From contig NZ_JAWDIX010000003.1 in NCBI RefSeq assembly GCF_032380675.1, positions 62,001 to 126,000 of the forward strand: DNA of 64,000 bases, given 5' to 3'. The DNA is from Anaerolentibacter hominis (GTDB lineage Bacteria > Bacillota > Clostridia > Lachnospirales > Lachnospiraceae). The notes under the pieces are model-generated. The model made no database searches. It had not been told where the DNA came from and saw only the letters and a list, made by a program, of their open reading frames with translations. Every line of letters begins with the position of its first letter. Position 1 is the stretch's first letter. Position numbers and translations under genes: made by a program. Below are positions 43,711-52,121 of the stretch, one piece after another.

Positions 43711-45099
43711 CTGTCTTCTCCTCCTTTAACTCATCGAACTTAAGATACTCTTCGGCTTTAACCGGAATACCGTTACCGACGCGATTCCAACCGACAGGAT
43801 GATGGTCGCAACTCCCGCCGCTGCCACTCCTGCCAGCTCTCTCCATCCGATTGCGATCTTTAACTCAATGGTGTTCTTCACATAGTCACCGATGATCGCA
43901 TCCTCATCCTGCTTCTTATCGCCATTCTCTTCTTCCTCTTCCTGCTCCGTCCCTACTGCTGACTGGGTGATATAGCTTCCCAGACGGCTCCCTATCCCCG
44001 CCGACAGGATCGCCGCCAGCACAAAGGCAATCAGAAATACCCCGATACACTCCGTCAGGAACTGTCCTACTACCCCACCCTTCTTGATTCCGATGGACAG
44101 ATAGATCCCGATCTCATGAATCCTCTCCTTGATCCACATGGTCAGAATCAGGGACAGCAGGATTACGCATACTACCAGTACCACCATGATCAATACGGTC
44201 ATAATGGCCCCCAGCTTCTCCAGGGGGGCAGCTGAAGTCTGATAGACCACATCATTGACGGTGATGAAATGATTCTCCCTCTCCTCATCCAGTTCTTCCG
44301 CCTGTTTGATGATCGTATCCAGCTCCTTCGGGTCCTTCACAAAGAAGTCCGCCCCGTACTGGTACCGGTCTGTCCCTCTCCCTCTTAAGTCATTGACGAT
44401 CTCCTTACCGGTCTCCGAGTCAATGAAGATGTAGTTTTCCACGATGTCACACTCCGGGGTAAAGGCGCTGGAATCCTTCTTGCTGTTGATCCGGTAGATA
44501 CCCGCTACTTCCAGGGTATATTCCTTCCCGATGTTCTTCTCCATCCCTTCCGATACCTGTAAGTCCTCTGTGATATCGGCGGTAAAGGAGGAACCGATGG
44601 ACAGCTGGTTATCCTCTGCCAGCCGCTCCGAGATCAGTACTTTTCCTCTATCTTCCCCTGTCAGATGCTCCCCCTCCACCAGTTCACAGGCATTGGTAAG
44701 GAAATACTCATACCGCTCCGAGCTGGTATTTCCAAGGAAACGGGGTTCATTCTTCTGGTTGTCGAACTGAGGATCAATTTCCCCTGCGAACCGGCCCGGT
44801 GTGAGAGTCAGCTCCGTATGCAGGTAGAACACGTTCATTGCGTTATAGTCCTTGATTCCCTCGATGGTCATGATCCGCTCTATGAGGGCATCGTCGATCC
44901 AGGGCGTACCGTTGTTGGCCCGGAGGCGGAAGTAGCCGCCGAGGCGCTCCCGCAGGGCTGCGGCGGTATCCCGGGAGGCATTCTGGATGCCGAGGCCGGT
45001 GAGGACAAAGACGGACATGAACAGGAGGATGAAGAACAGGAGAATACTCTTGTTCTTCTTTCGGGTTATATAGAACAGGGCTCGGTGAAATAGGTTCAT
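43071..45099. repeat. 2.03-kb direct repeat, copy 2
   Basis: Second copy of the ATPase plus 457-aa permease block, same orientation as 34747-36775, 8324 bp apart. Recombination between the copies would delete the exporter, the peptidase, one permease and the pseudogene. Confidence 0.9.
43726..45099 (-). CDS. FtsX-like ABC permease, 457 aa, copy 2 (array member 5)
   Basis: Near-identical to 35402-36775: the differences seen are His5 for Lys, IGSSFTAD for IGSTFTAD, and DEERENHF for DEEKENHF. Same topology, one plus three helices with a large outside domain and the acidic loop EQEEEEENGDKKQDEDA in place of the array's P-x-Q-x-P loop. As the only permease physically linked to an ATPase in both places, it may be the common subunit that pairs with the variable permeases; this is a hypothesis. 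Confidence 0.92.
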   Translation of the reverse strand: MNLFHRALFYITRKKNKSILLFFILLFMSVFVLTGLGIQNASRDTAAALRERLGGYFRLRANNGTPWIDDALIERIMTIEGIKDYNAMNVFYLHTELTLTPGRFAGEIDPQFDNQKNEPRFLGNTSSERYEYFLTNACELVEGEHLTGEDRGKVLISERLAEDNQLSIGSSFTADITEDLQVSEGMEKNIGKEYTLEVAGIYRINSKKDSSAFTPECDIVENYIFIDSETGKEIVNDLRGRGTDRYQYGADFFVKDPKELDTIIKQAEELDEERENHFITVNDVVYQTSAAPLEKLGAIMTVLIMVVLVVCVILLSLILTMWIKERIHEIGIYLSIGIKKGGVVGQFLTECIGVFLIAFVLAAILSAGIGSRLGSYITQSAVGTEQEEEEENGDKKQDEDAIIGDYVKNTIELKIAIGWRELAGVAAAGVATIILSVGIASVTVFRLKPKSILSSMS

Positions 45100-45176
45100 A
45101 TGGGGTCCTCCTTGTGGGTATTTTAGTTATATTAATTTACTTCTTTTAACGAAGGTCAGATTTAAAATAGCCGTAT

Positions 45177-45231
45177 ATACATTTGTGCCCAGCATAAATA
45201 ACTGTTCATTAAATATACTAGGCACAAACGT
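45177..45231. other. long-loop inverted repeat between two permease genes
   Basis: ATACATTTGTGCC with GGCACAAACGTAT (one mismatch) around a ~29-nt AT-rich loop, in the 206-bp gap between the permease at 45306 and the 457-aa permease. It could be a terminator-like or regulatory structure; no T-run is evident. Confidence 0.4.
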
Positions 45232-45305
45232 ATCTTGCTATATGGTTTAATTAATATTGTATTTTAAATGTAACATGTTTAAGTAAGCGTATATCAATAT
45301 TCTTG

Positions 45306-46787
45306 TTAACTCATTTTGTTTAGTATATCTTTTGGGGTCATGTTAAAGAATAAATAAAATGTGGTTCCTAATGCTCCAACAGTAATTACCAGAAATATAC
45401 CTAAAATCATAATAAAATCGCTTGCTGTTGGCATACTGTTAAATTCTTCCGGGAGTTGTGTCGGTATTATTATCTCGCCCGCGTGATCAAAGTTACCTTC
45501 CATCATTTCTGCTTCTAATTCTGTTTGTGATTTTTCTTCTGAAACTTCCTGTTCAGGCGTAGCAGTCTGTATTATCCAGTTGCTGATTGGTTTACTTGTA
45601 ACTACAGCCATTAAACAGGCAATACAACAGGCAATCAGAATCATAATACCTGCTTCAGTCAGAAACTCAGCTGCAATTCCTTTCTTTTCTACCCCCATAG
45701 ACATTAAAATACCAATTTCTCTACTTCGGCTGGATAACCACATTTTCATTATGATAATCAAAAATAAGAGACAGCTTATTATAATAACCACCGTTATGGC
45801 ATTTAATATATTACTAATCATCTTCAAAGGCTTTGCAGACGATTGATAAACTGAATCATCCACTCCAAATTTATAGTTTCGAACATCAATATCTCTTCTT
45901 GCTCTTATTTTAGAAATAATATTATTAATATCTTCCGGGTTCTCCACTGCAAATATAGCCTTATCAATACCTATCGCACGGCCTTCTGACATTAAATAAG
46001 ACATAGAACTAAAAGTTTCTTGATCTGTATATATGTAATTTTCAGCTATATCATATTCCGGCGTATAAAAATTTATTTCCTGATCTGCATTAACTTGAAA
46101 AATACCTACTATTTCTAAACTATAATGTTCATAGACATTATCCAAATCACCATAATTTGTTACTATAAACTCATTAATTTCTAAATCAACGTAATCCCCA
46201 ATTTTAAGATTATTATTTCGAGCAAGCGAATCGGATATCAAAATTTTCCCTTGGTCTCCTTCTTGTATATGTCTACCTTCTGTTAAGCTAAACGCTCCAT
46301 TTACAAAATACTCCACCATCTCTGTATTAATTTCCCCATAAATATAAGGTCTTTTTTGCATAATATCCATGACAAGCAATAATCTTTGATCCATTTTTTC
46401 TTTCTGCTTATCACTGTACATATTTAACATATTATATGAACCCCCCGGGGTCAAAATTAATTCCGGTGCATAGACGGCCGCATAACCTTCAGCATTGTAA
46501 TTAATAATACCCTCTGTTTTCGCAACTTTATTAATTAACTGATGGTTGAAACGACTATTTATTTCAAATATTTGATTTGTAGATAGCCCTTCCATATCAA
46601 CATTCATTTCCATCAAAATATTCCCACCAAGTGTCTGCCTAAGGTCTGACAGCGTTCGGTCTGTACTTCTTTTAATAGAAAAACAGAGAAACAAAACAAA
46701 TGCCAAGAAAAAGATACATATAATCAATAGTATATTTTTCCACTTCTTATTAACCAAAAAAAGGCAAGTACGTTTTAATATGTGCAT
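45306..46787 (-). CDS. FtsX/MacB-like ABC permease, 493 aa (array member 6), paired with precursor 1
   Basis: A half-size permease starting 72 bp after precursor gene 1. Layout: basic start (FLVNKKWKN), a very hydrophobic first helix (about residues 18-37), outside domain with LTEGRHIQEGDQGKILISDS, DDSVYQSSAKPLKM, three C-terminal helices with the loop EKSQTELEAEMMEGNFDHAG and IIIPTQLPEEFNS. It is the same length as, and clearly paralogous to, the permease after precursor 2. Possible roles are cognate peptide efflux or self-immunity. Confidence 0.88.
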   Translation of the reverse strand: MHILKRTCLFLVNKKWKNILLIICIFFLAFVLFLCFSIKRSTDRTLSDLRQTLGGNILMEMNVDMEGLSTNQIFEINSRFNHQLINKVAKTEGIINYNAEGYAAVYAPELILTPGGSYNMLNMYSDKQKEKMDQRLLLVMDIMQKRPYIYGEINTEMVEYFVNGAFSLTEGRHIQEGDQGKILISDSLARNNNLKIGDYVDLEINEFIVTNYGDLDNVYEHYSLEIVGIFQVNADQEINFYTPEYDIAENYIYTDQETFSSMSYLMSEGRAIGIDKAIFAVENPEDINNIISKIRARRDIDVRNYKFGVDDSVYQSSAKPLKMISNILNAITVVIIISCLLFLIIIMKMWLSSRSREIGILMSMGVEKKGIAAEFLTEAGIMILIACCIACLMAVVTSKPISNWIIQTATPEQEVSEEKSQTELEAEMMEGNFDHAGEIIIPTQLPEEFNSMPTASDFIMILGIFLVITVGALGTTFYLFFNMTPKDILNKMS

Positions 46788-46858
46788 TTCATACCCTCAT
46801 ATATAATGTTTAAGCTGTGCGTCTATTTACTTAGCTACAATATTAGAATTGGTAAAGT

Positions 46859-47035
46859 CTACTCTTCTTCGGACATTCCTGCTGCCGACATTGCGCCCAT
46901 TAATTGGCTCTGATATCCTCCCTGACTAGTACCTTGTGTGTTGTAAGAAGCACACGGACACTCAGTATAGCAATTACAAGCATACTGATTAACGCTGTTT
47001 GTTAACATTGCAAATCTTTTGTTTAATTTTGTCAT
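46859..47035 (-). CDS. Cys-rich RiPP precursor peptide 1 (CLI_3235-like)
   Basis: A 58-residue peptide. The N terminus MTKLNKRFAMLTNSVNQY is followed by a Cys block, ACNCYTECPCAS (Cys at 20, 22, 26 and 28), then a Gly/Gln/Ser/Tyr-rich stretch and a C-terminal AAGMSEEE. An AAAGGAG site lies seven bases before the ATG. Of the 58 positions the first 30 are almost identical to precursor 2, while the middle (31-46) differs. CLI_3235-type precursors have this KLNK...Y-A-C-x-C pattern and occur beside CcpM maturases. Which residues are modified is not known. Confidence 0.88.
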   Translation of the reverse strand: MTKLNKRFAMLTNSVNQYACNCYTECPCASYNTQGTSQGGYQSQLMGAMSAAGMSEEE

Positions 47036-47089
47036 ATTAACACTCCTTTGTATAACTCCAATGGTGACACACAGCCTAAACCTTATTAA

Positions 47090-47151
47090 CCTTTTAGTTT
47101 GAGGATAAGCCCTCCGTTATATCTCATTCCATAATCCGTCTACAGTAAGTA
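47090..47151 (-). pseudogene. truncated 3' remnant of the acyl-carrier-related gene
   Basis: Upstream of precursor 1 the leftward strand can be read as LLTVDGLWNEI followed by a stop. This matches the C-terminal LLTVEGLWKEI of the intact gene at 48993-49259, and the spacer down to the precursor is also conserved. It marks the edge of a tandem duplication. Confidence 0.75.
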
Positions 47152-47201
47152 ACTTTCAAATTTTGAATGTAACCTTTTTACATCAGTGGCTATATACTTA
47201 A

Positions 47202-48683
47202 TTAACTCATTTTATTTAAAATATCTTTTGGTGTCGTATTAAAAAACAGATAAAAAGTCGTACCTAATGCCCCTACAGTTACTACCATGAAAATACCTAA
47301 AATCAGAACAAAATCTCTTGCTGTAGGCATACTGTTAAACTCTTCTGGAAGCTGTGTTGGTACAATAATTTCACCTGCAAAATCAAATTTTCCTTCCAAC
47401 GTTTCTGCTTCCAGTTCTTTCTGAGATTTTTCTTCCGGTAGCTTCTGTTTTGGAGTTGCCGTCTGAATAATCCAGTTGCTGATTGGTTTACTTGTAGCAA
47501 CGGTTGCAATACAGGCAAGGCAACAAGCAATTAAAATCATAATACCTGCCTCTGCTAAGAATTCTGATGCAATTCCTTTTTTCTCTACGCCCATAGACAT
47601 ATAAACACCAATTTCCCTACTTCGGTTTGATAACCAAAATTTAAGTATTATGATTAAAAATATTAGACTACTTATTATAATTACACCTACTATTAATCCC
47701 AATATTTTATTTATCATCAATAAAGGGTTTGCAGATGATTGGTAAACAGAATCATCTACCCCAAACTTATAGTTCCGGATATCGATATCTTCCCGATTTT
47801 TTATATCTTTTATTATTTCATCTATTTTTTCCGAATTATTTACAGCGAATGTTGCTTTAAGAATACCATTACCACTTCCATTTGTTTTAGCATATGCCAA
47901 GGGCTCATAACTTTCCATATCCATATAAATATAATTTTTTGCGATATCATATTCCGGCGTATAAAAATTGATGGCCTGTTCGGCATTTACTTTAAAAATT
48001 CCGATAATTTCCATCTTGTCAGACTCGAGTATATTGTCTAATTTACCATTTTCTCTAGTTATAAACTCATTAACCTCAAAGTAGACATAATCTCCAATAT
48101 TTAGATTATTATTTTTTGCCATTGTTTCAGAAATCAGTATTTTTCCGTGATCGTCTTTTTGTATATGACGCCCCTTTATTAAGGAAAATGCTCCATTTAC
48201 AAAATATTCAACCATTCCTGTATCCATTTCTCCAAAAACATTAGGTTTACTTTGTGATATTTCTAAGTTTAAAACAATACTTTCTCCCATTCCCATTTTT
48301 ACTTTATCACTAGAAGTACTTAAAATATTAAAAGCATTTCCCGGAACAAGAACTAGTTCAGGGGTATAGATGGCAGTGTGACCTTCTGCATTATAATTCA
48401 CGATCCCCTCTGTATCGGCTATACTTTCGATTAACTCGCGGTTGAATTGGCTTCGAATTTCATACCTTTGATCAATAGTTAGGCCATTGATATCAATATT
48501 TAATTCCATTAGAATCTTACCACCCAAACGTTGTCTAAGGTCATCTAGAGTATTTCGTGAACTCTTTTGAATGGCAAAACATAGAAATAAGATGTATGCC
48601 AGGAAGAATATACAAATGATTAAACGTATATTTTTCCACTTCTTTCTGATAAGATATAATCTAATTCGCTTTATTGTACTCAT
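47202..48683 (-). CDS. FtsX/MacB-like ABC permease, 493 aa (array member 7), paired with precursor 2
   Basis: A half-size permease starting 75 bp after precursor gene 2. Basic start (YLIRKKWKN), first helix about residues 19-38, outside domain with IKGRHIQKDDHGKILISET, DDSVYQSSANPLLM, three C-terminal helices, loop EKSQKELEAETLEGKFDFAG and IIVPTQLPEEFNS. It is paralogous along its whole length to 45306-46787 and is the closest relative of the pseudogene at 36797-38265. Very AT-rich. Its outside domain differs from that of its paralogue, as expected if each permease handles its own peptide. Confidence 0.88.
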   Translation of the reverse strand: MSTIKRIRLYLIRKKWKNIRLIICIFFLAYILFLCFAIQKSSRNTLDDLRQRLGGKILMELNIDINGLTIDQRYEIRSQFNRELIESIADTEGIVNYNAEGHTAIYTPELVLVPGNAFNILSTSSDKVKMGMGESIVLNLEISQSKPNVFGEMDTGMVEYFVNGAFSLIKGRHIQKDDHGKILISETMAKNNNLNIGDYVYFEVNEFITRENGKLDNILESDKMEIIGIFKVNAEQAINFYTPEYDIAKNYIYMDMESYEPLAYAKTNGSGNGILKATFAVNNSEKIDEIIKDIKNREDIDIRNYKFGVDDSVYQSSANPLLMINKILGLIVGVIIISSLIFLIIILKFWLSNRSREIGVYMSMGVEKKGIASEFLAEAGIMILIACCLACIATVATSKPISNWIIQTATPKQKLPEEKSQKELEAETLEGKFDFAGEIIVPTQLPEEFNSMPTARDFVLILGIFMVVTVGALGTTFYLFFNTTPKDILNKMS

Positions 48684-48757
48684 TTACTTAACCTCATAAA
48701 GATAATGTTTAGACTGTGTGTCGAATTTACTTAACTAATTTAGAAGTAAATTTAAGC

Positions 48758-48934
48758 TTACTCTTCTTCAGAAATTCCTGCTGCTGACATAGAACCAGAT
48801 AAACGACCTTGATAGGTACCCTGACTGTCATATTGTGAATCATCAGAAGCACACGGGCACTCAGTATAGCAGTTACAAGCATACTGATTAACGCTGTTTG
48901 TTAACATTGTAAATCTTTTGTTTAATTTTGTCAT
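48758..48934 (-). CDS. Cys-rich RiPP precursor peptide 2 (CLI_3235-like)
   Basis: A 58-residue peptide: MTKLNKRFTMLTNSVNQY, then ACNCYTECPCAS (Cys 20, 22, 26, 28), a Ser/Asp/Gln/Gly/Tyr-rich segment (DDSQYDSQGTYQGRLSGS), and AAGISEEE. An AAAGGAG site precedes the ATG at 48934; a longer in-frame extension upstream has no ribosome binding site. It follows the acyl-carrier-related gene by about 58 bp and precedes a permease by 75 bp. Conservation of the first 30 and last 10 residues against precursor 1 suggests leader and Cys core are constrained while the linker varies. Confidence 0.9.
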   Translation of the reverse strand: MTKLNKRFTMLTNSVNQYACNCYTECPCASDDSQYDSQGTYQGRLSGSMSAAGISEEE

Positions 48935-48992
48935 ATTAACACTCCTTTGTACAACTCCAATGGTGACACACAGCCTAAACATTATTAGCCTT

Positions 48993-49259
48993 TTAATTTG
49001 GGGCAGAAGCCCCTTGTTCGATCTCTTTCCATAATCCTTCTACTGTAAGTAGCGAATAATCGTCCTGGATTAAAATGTTATGGACAGGAATATTGAATTC
49101 TCTATCCAATTTATCAAAAATATAGAGAAAATCAGGAAATGATATCTTCATTCTGTCACTCAGTAAATTTTCATTTATATCCAATGGTGTTACTCCAGAT
49201 ATACGTTCTACCGTTTGTATAATTTCCTTTTTTACCGTTTGTTCATCCAGTGACTGCAT
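48993..49259 (-). CDS. peptide maturation system acyl-carrier-related protein
   Basis: An 88-residue protein with the size and helix pattern of an acyl carrier protein (KKEIIQTVERISGVTPLDINENLLSDRMKISFPDFLYIFDKLDREFNI). The usual D-S-L attachment site is replaced by I-S-F, so a Ser for phosphopantetheine may still be present but in an unusual context. Members of this family (TIGR04069 type) occur beside CcpM radical SAM maturases. It could act as a scaffold or carrier in maturation; its chemistry is unknown. A partial copy lies at 47090-47151. Confidence 0.82.
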   Translation of the reverse strand: MQSLDEQTVKKEIIQTVERISGVTPLDINENLLSDRMKISFPDFLYIFDKLDREFNIPVHNILIQDDYSLLTVEGLWKEIEQGASAPN

Positions 49260-49307
49260 TTATACCTCCATTTCTTTCAGGATAAATCCGCGTTATAGAA
49301 AAGCCTT

Positions 49308-50369
49308 TTATAAAGCGGCCAGATTGTTCTGCAATACCTGAATCAATTGATCGACGTGCTCTGTTACACTATTTTTATCTGTTAGGTCCATTACGCTTGG
49401 ATCGTTGTATTTTAAAAATGTCTGTTTTATTGTCTTTTCATCCAGGTGTAGGAAGACAAACTGTTGTTTCTCTGCATCATAGTCCAGCTTTACCCTTGCA
49501 GGGCAGAATATCTCGACGGGCGTATTATATTTCAACAGGCAGTATCTGCCCAAATATCCCAGAAAATCATTATGTTTATATTGCGCCGCAAAGTAAGTAA
49601 GGACACCTGTATCAATAGTAACCGCGCTTGTTATAATAAGTGGAAGCTCAGAAAAATGGCTGTACTGATCCTCGCCAAGCGGCATGATTCCTCCCGGCAC
49701 CCCCAAGACAATTACATCCGGCCGTTCCTTCTCATAAAGATTATATATGTAGTGATTAAAGCAGATTACTTTTTCTTCAAAGGACAAAATGTTGCCAAAT
49801 AGAAACAATGGCAGACTATACATCCCAAATAAAGCACCTAACTCATTGGAACAAACCGAGGTCACCTTATAACCATTCTTCATAAATTGCTTTCTGACGA
49901 TTACCTGCAGCTCAAACTTACTGCAATTTTCTCCCTGTCCCATTACAGCAATGATCGGGACTGGGATCTCCCGCTTTTGCCTGTGCTTTGGTAAACTGGT
50001 TTCCATCCTAAGCTCACGGATACCGTGCAAGCTTGTAAACGAATTCGAATGTATTTTCAATTCTTCTTTTAAAGTTCGGCTGCTTAAAATCCTTCGGTTT
50101 GTTTTTTCGGCCAGCTCCATACCTTCCAAGTATTTTGCCGTTTTATAGCCGTTGACATTGTCCATTAACAGTAATGTGTCAGCAGGTTCTATGCCTTCCT
50201 TCCAGTCTGATGTACATACCAGACCTGTCTGTTCCCGAACAGAATCAAATAGTTGTTTATCTTCGTTGAAGGATACAACAGAGGTAATATCATAACCATC
50301 CAGTGCATCCCGATACCGAAGTAAAGTTTCTGTATCGCTGCTCAGCGGAAACACACATAAGTTTTTCAT
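49308..50369 (-). CDS. TIGR04066-type peptide maturation protein
   Basis: A 353-residue cytosolic protein lying between the acyl-carrier-related and radical SAM genes, an arrangement typical of Clostridial CcpM clusters. Its N-terminal part looks like a Rossmann-type domain (KNLCVFPLSSDTETLLRYRDALDGYDITSVVSF). The central block VPIIAVMGQGENCSKFELQVIVRKQF followed by DVIVLGVPGGIMP has a P-loop-like character. The reaction is unknown. Start codon is 1 bp after the radical SAM stop, so translation is coupled. Assignment rests on context plus overall length and pattern. Confidence 0.75.
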   Translation of the reverse strand: MKNLCVFPLSSDTETLLRYRDALDGYDITSVVSFNEDKQLFDSVREQTGLVCTSDWKEGIEPADTLLLMDNVNGYKTAKYLEGMELAEKTNRRILSSRTLKEELKIHSNSFTSLHGIRELRMETSLPKHRQKREIPVPIIAVMGQGENCSKFELQVIVRKQFMKNGYKVTSVCSNELGALFGMYSLPLFLFGNILSFEEKVICFNHYIYNLYEKERPDVIVLGVPGGIMPLGEDQYSHFSELPLIITSAVTIDTGVLTYFAAQYKHNDFLGYLGRYCLLKYNTPVEIFCPARVKLDYDAEKQQFVFLHLDEKTIKQTFLKYNDPSVMDLTDKNSVTEHVDQLIQVLQNNLAAL

Positions 50370-50370
50370 A

Positions 50371-51786
50371 TTACACCCCTCCCTCTGTCAAGTCACAGCC
50401 AAATTCTTTCAGAGCGCATAATTCATATAGTGAACTCATCGTAATATGTTTCTGCTTTCTGCATTGCTCTTTATAGGAATTCTTATCTATCTCATTTATC
50501 TCATCATCAATTTCAAGCAAAGAAGAACATAACAGGCATTGTCTGAGATTCCAGCAGTTTTTACATTTTTCTGCAATCACCTTTCCATTATTAATGAGCT
50601 TCTCCATCTTTGATATTTGCAATCCCTCATCAATTGACCCTATGCAGAAATAGTCGTGGTTTTCACTTACCCGTTCGCAGGGATAGCATTTTCCATCAGC
50701 AGTGACAAACAGTCTCTTAATGCCTGGAAGACATGGTCCATTGTGATGCATCGTTGAGAGTAAGGGTCTGTGCTTCCTCAATTCCCGTAATGTCCTGGCA
50801 CTCTGTTCTTTTGATGTAATAACCATCGGACTGATTGCCTCTTCATTTAATTTGCCCACATACATCAGCAATAGTTTTAGGTATTCATATTTACGTCTTA
50901 AACGGAAGCCTTCTTCAAATTTCAATTCACCCTTTAGTCCGTTATCCGCCATAGTATTAAATATGATATGACTGTCGGACATCACCTCGTCAGTAGAAAA
51001 GAATTCCATTACGCAATCCAGATTCATATTTGGGTTGATTGTGGTCATAAAGGAAATGTTGTTTGCCGCATATTCCGGATATCTCTCCTTAATTCTTTTT
51101 ACATTCTTCATAACCAGATCAAATGAGCCTGCTCCTGAAGGGAATTTTCTGCTTGCATCGTGTTCTTTCTTTGAACCGTCCAGACTAATGGAAAAATGAA
51201 AATCGTTATTGTACAAAAAGTCAACGACCTCGTCTTTCAATAAGGTACCATTGGTGGTGGTCCCGAATCGAACTTCCTTCCCTTCTACAATGGAATTAAC
51301 ATACGCTACACATTTTTTAATCAGGTCAAACTCCAGCAATGGTTCTCCGCCATAAAATGAGATATTAACGTGATTCATTTCTCTTGTACGAGCGAGGAAA
51401 AAATCAATTGCCTTCTTAGCGGTTTCAAATGTCATTTCTTTGTTGGAATGGGTTCGGTTATCATACAAACCGGAGTATACACAGTAGGCACATCGGAGAT
51501 TACACTGCTGCGTTACCTGTAGGATCAGTTGTTCCATTCTGTTATTAGAAAGATAGTCAAGAAAATCAGTAGCCGGGTGCTCGATTTTTTCTACTACATT
51601 CTTTTGAAGCAGTCCCTGACGGTGATATTTTAAAAATATCTCGCTTTTCTCAGGGTTAACTTTTCCCTTTTCTATCTCACAGAATTCCGTGTACTCTTGC
51701 TCCTGCACGGAGAAAACGGAATTCGTATGCCGATCATACACATAACAGGCCCCTGGGGTCTTAAAGCACTTAAATATGTAGTCCAT
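50371..51786 (-). CDS. ccpM: Cys-rich peptide radical SAM maturase (CcpM type)
   Basis: A 471-residue radical SAM/SPASM enzyme. An N-terminal ~85 residues could hold the precursor-recognition element. The cluster motif is CNLRCAYC (Cys 95, 99, 102), followed by SFYGGEPLLEF, TTNGTLL and FSISLDGSK. The C-terminal SPASM region has CLPGIKRLFVTADGKCYPCERV and CKNCWNLRQCLLC. It should modify the Cys-rich precursors, plausibly forming thioether links, but regiochemistry cannot be read from sequence. It is first in the maturation operon, with a promoter region at 51825-51866. Confidence 0.88.
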   Translation of the reverse strand: MDYIFKCFKTPGACYVYDRHTNSVFSVQEQEYTEFCEIEKGKVNPEKSEIFLKYHRQGLLQKNVVEKIEHPATDFLDYLSNNRMEQLILQVTQQCNLRCAYCVYSGLYDNRTHSNKEMTFETAKKAIDFFLARTREMNHVNISFYGGEPLLEFDLIKKCVAYVNSIVEGKEVRFGTTTNGTLLKDEVVDFLYNNDFHFSISLDGSKKEHDASRKFPSGAGSFDLVMKNVKRIKERYPEYAANNISFMTTINPNMNLDCVMEFFSTDEVMSDSHIIFNTMADNGLKGELKFEEGFRLRRKYEYLKLLLMYVGKLNEEAISPMVITSKEQSARTLRELRKHRPLLSTMHHNGPCLPGIKRLFVTADGKCYPCERVSENHDYFCIGSIDEGLQISKMEKLINNGKVIAEKCKNCWNLRQCLLCSSLLEIDDEINEIDKNSYKEQCRKQKHITMSSLYELCALKEFGCDLTEGGV

Positions 51787-52121
51787 AAGCTTCCCTCCTA
51801 CTAATTATTTTTCTCTTTAATTAGACTTTATTCCCCAATTCTTGAGACATCTCTGATTTTTCAAAAAAAGTTATAGAAATTTCTAATTATTTGTCCTGTT
51901 ACAGGCAATATTTCTTATTATATATACCACTTTTAGAATCAGACTAGTAATCACTTCTATTTTTAGAAGCCCAAGCATAACTAACAGACAGCTCCTCTAT
52001 GTAATAGCAATATACCTAATATGTGCTCATAGAAAGTAAGACCTATTGACCCATTATTACGGTTGAGCCAACAAGTCTTTCAAACTGCTATAGTAATAAT
52101 CAATATAGTTTTTCTACTACC
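51787..52121. other. intergenic region upstream of the maturase operon
   Basis: Contains the maturase promoter and, at 52044-52105, a long-loop inverted repeat (TATTGA...TTATTAC with GTAATAA...TCAATA) just past the stop codon of the permease at 52122, possibly its transcript end. A hydrophobic 31-codon ORF near 51893-51990 (minus) has a poorly spaced ribosome binding site and is not called. Confidence 0.4.
51825..51866 (-). promoter_or_regulatory. maturase promoter with shared ATGTCTCAAG motif
   Basis: Read leftwards: TTTTGAAAAATCAGAGATGTCTCAAG-type sequence, 10 nt, then the likely -10 box TAAAGT (51830-51825). The -35 hexamer is poor, suggesting an activator. The same motif at the same distance from a -10 box occurs at 57396-57438. 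Confidence 0.5.

Noticed and set aside
51893..51990. Hydrophobic 31-codon minus-strand ORF (MLGLLKIEV start) upstream of the maturase
   Set aside because: The nearest GGAG is about 13 bases from the ATG, composition is that of AT-rich non-coding sequence, and it has no Cys block like the real precursors.
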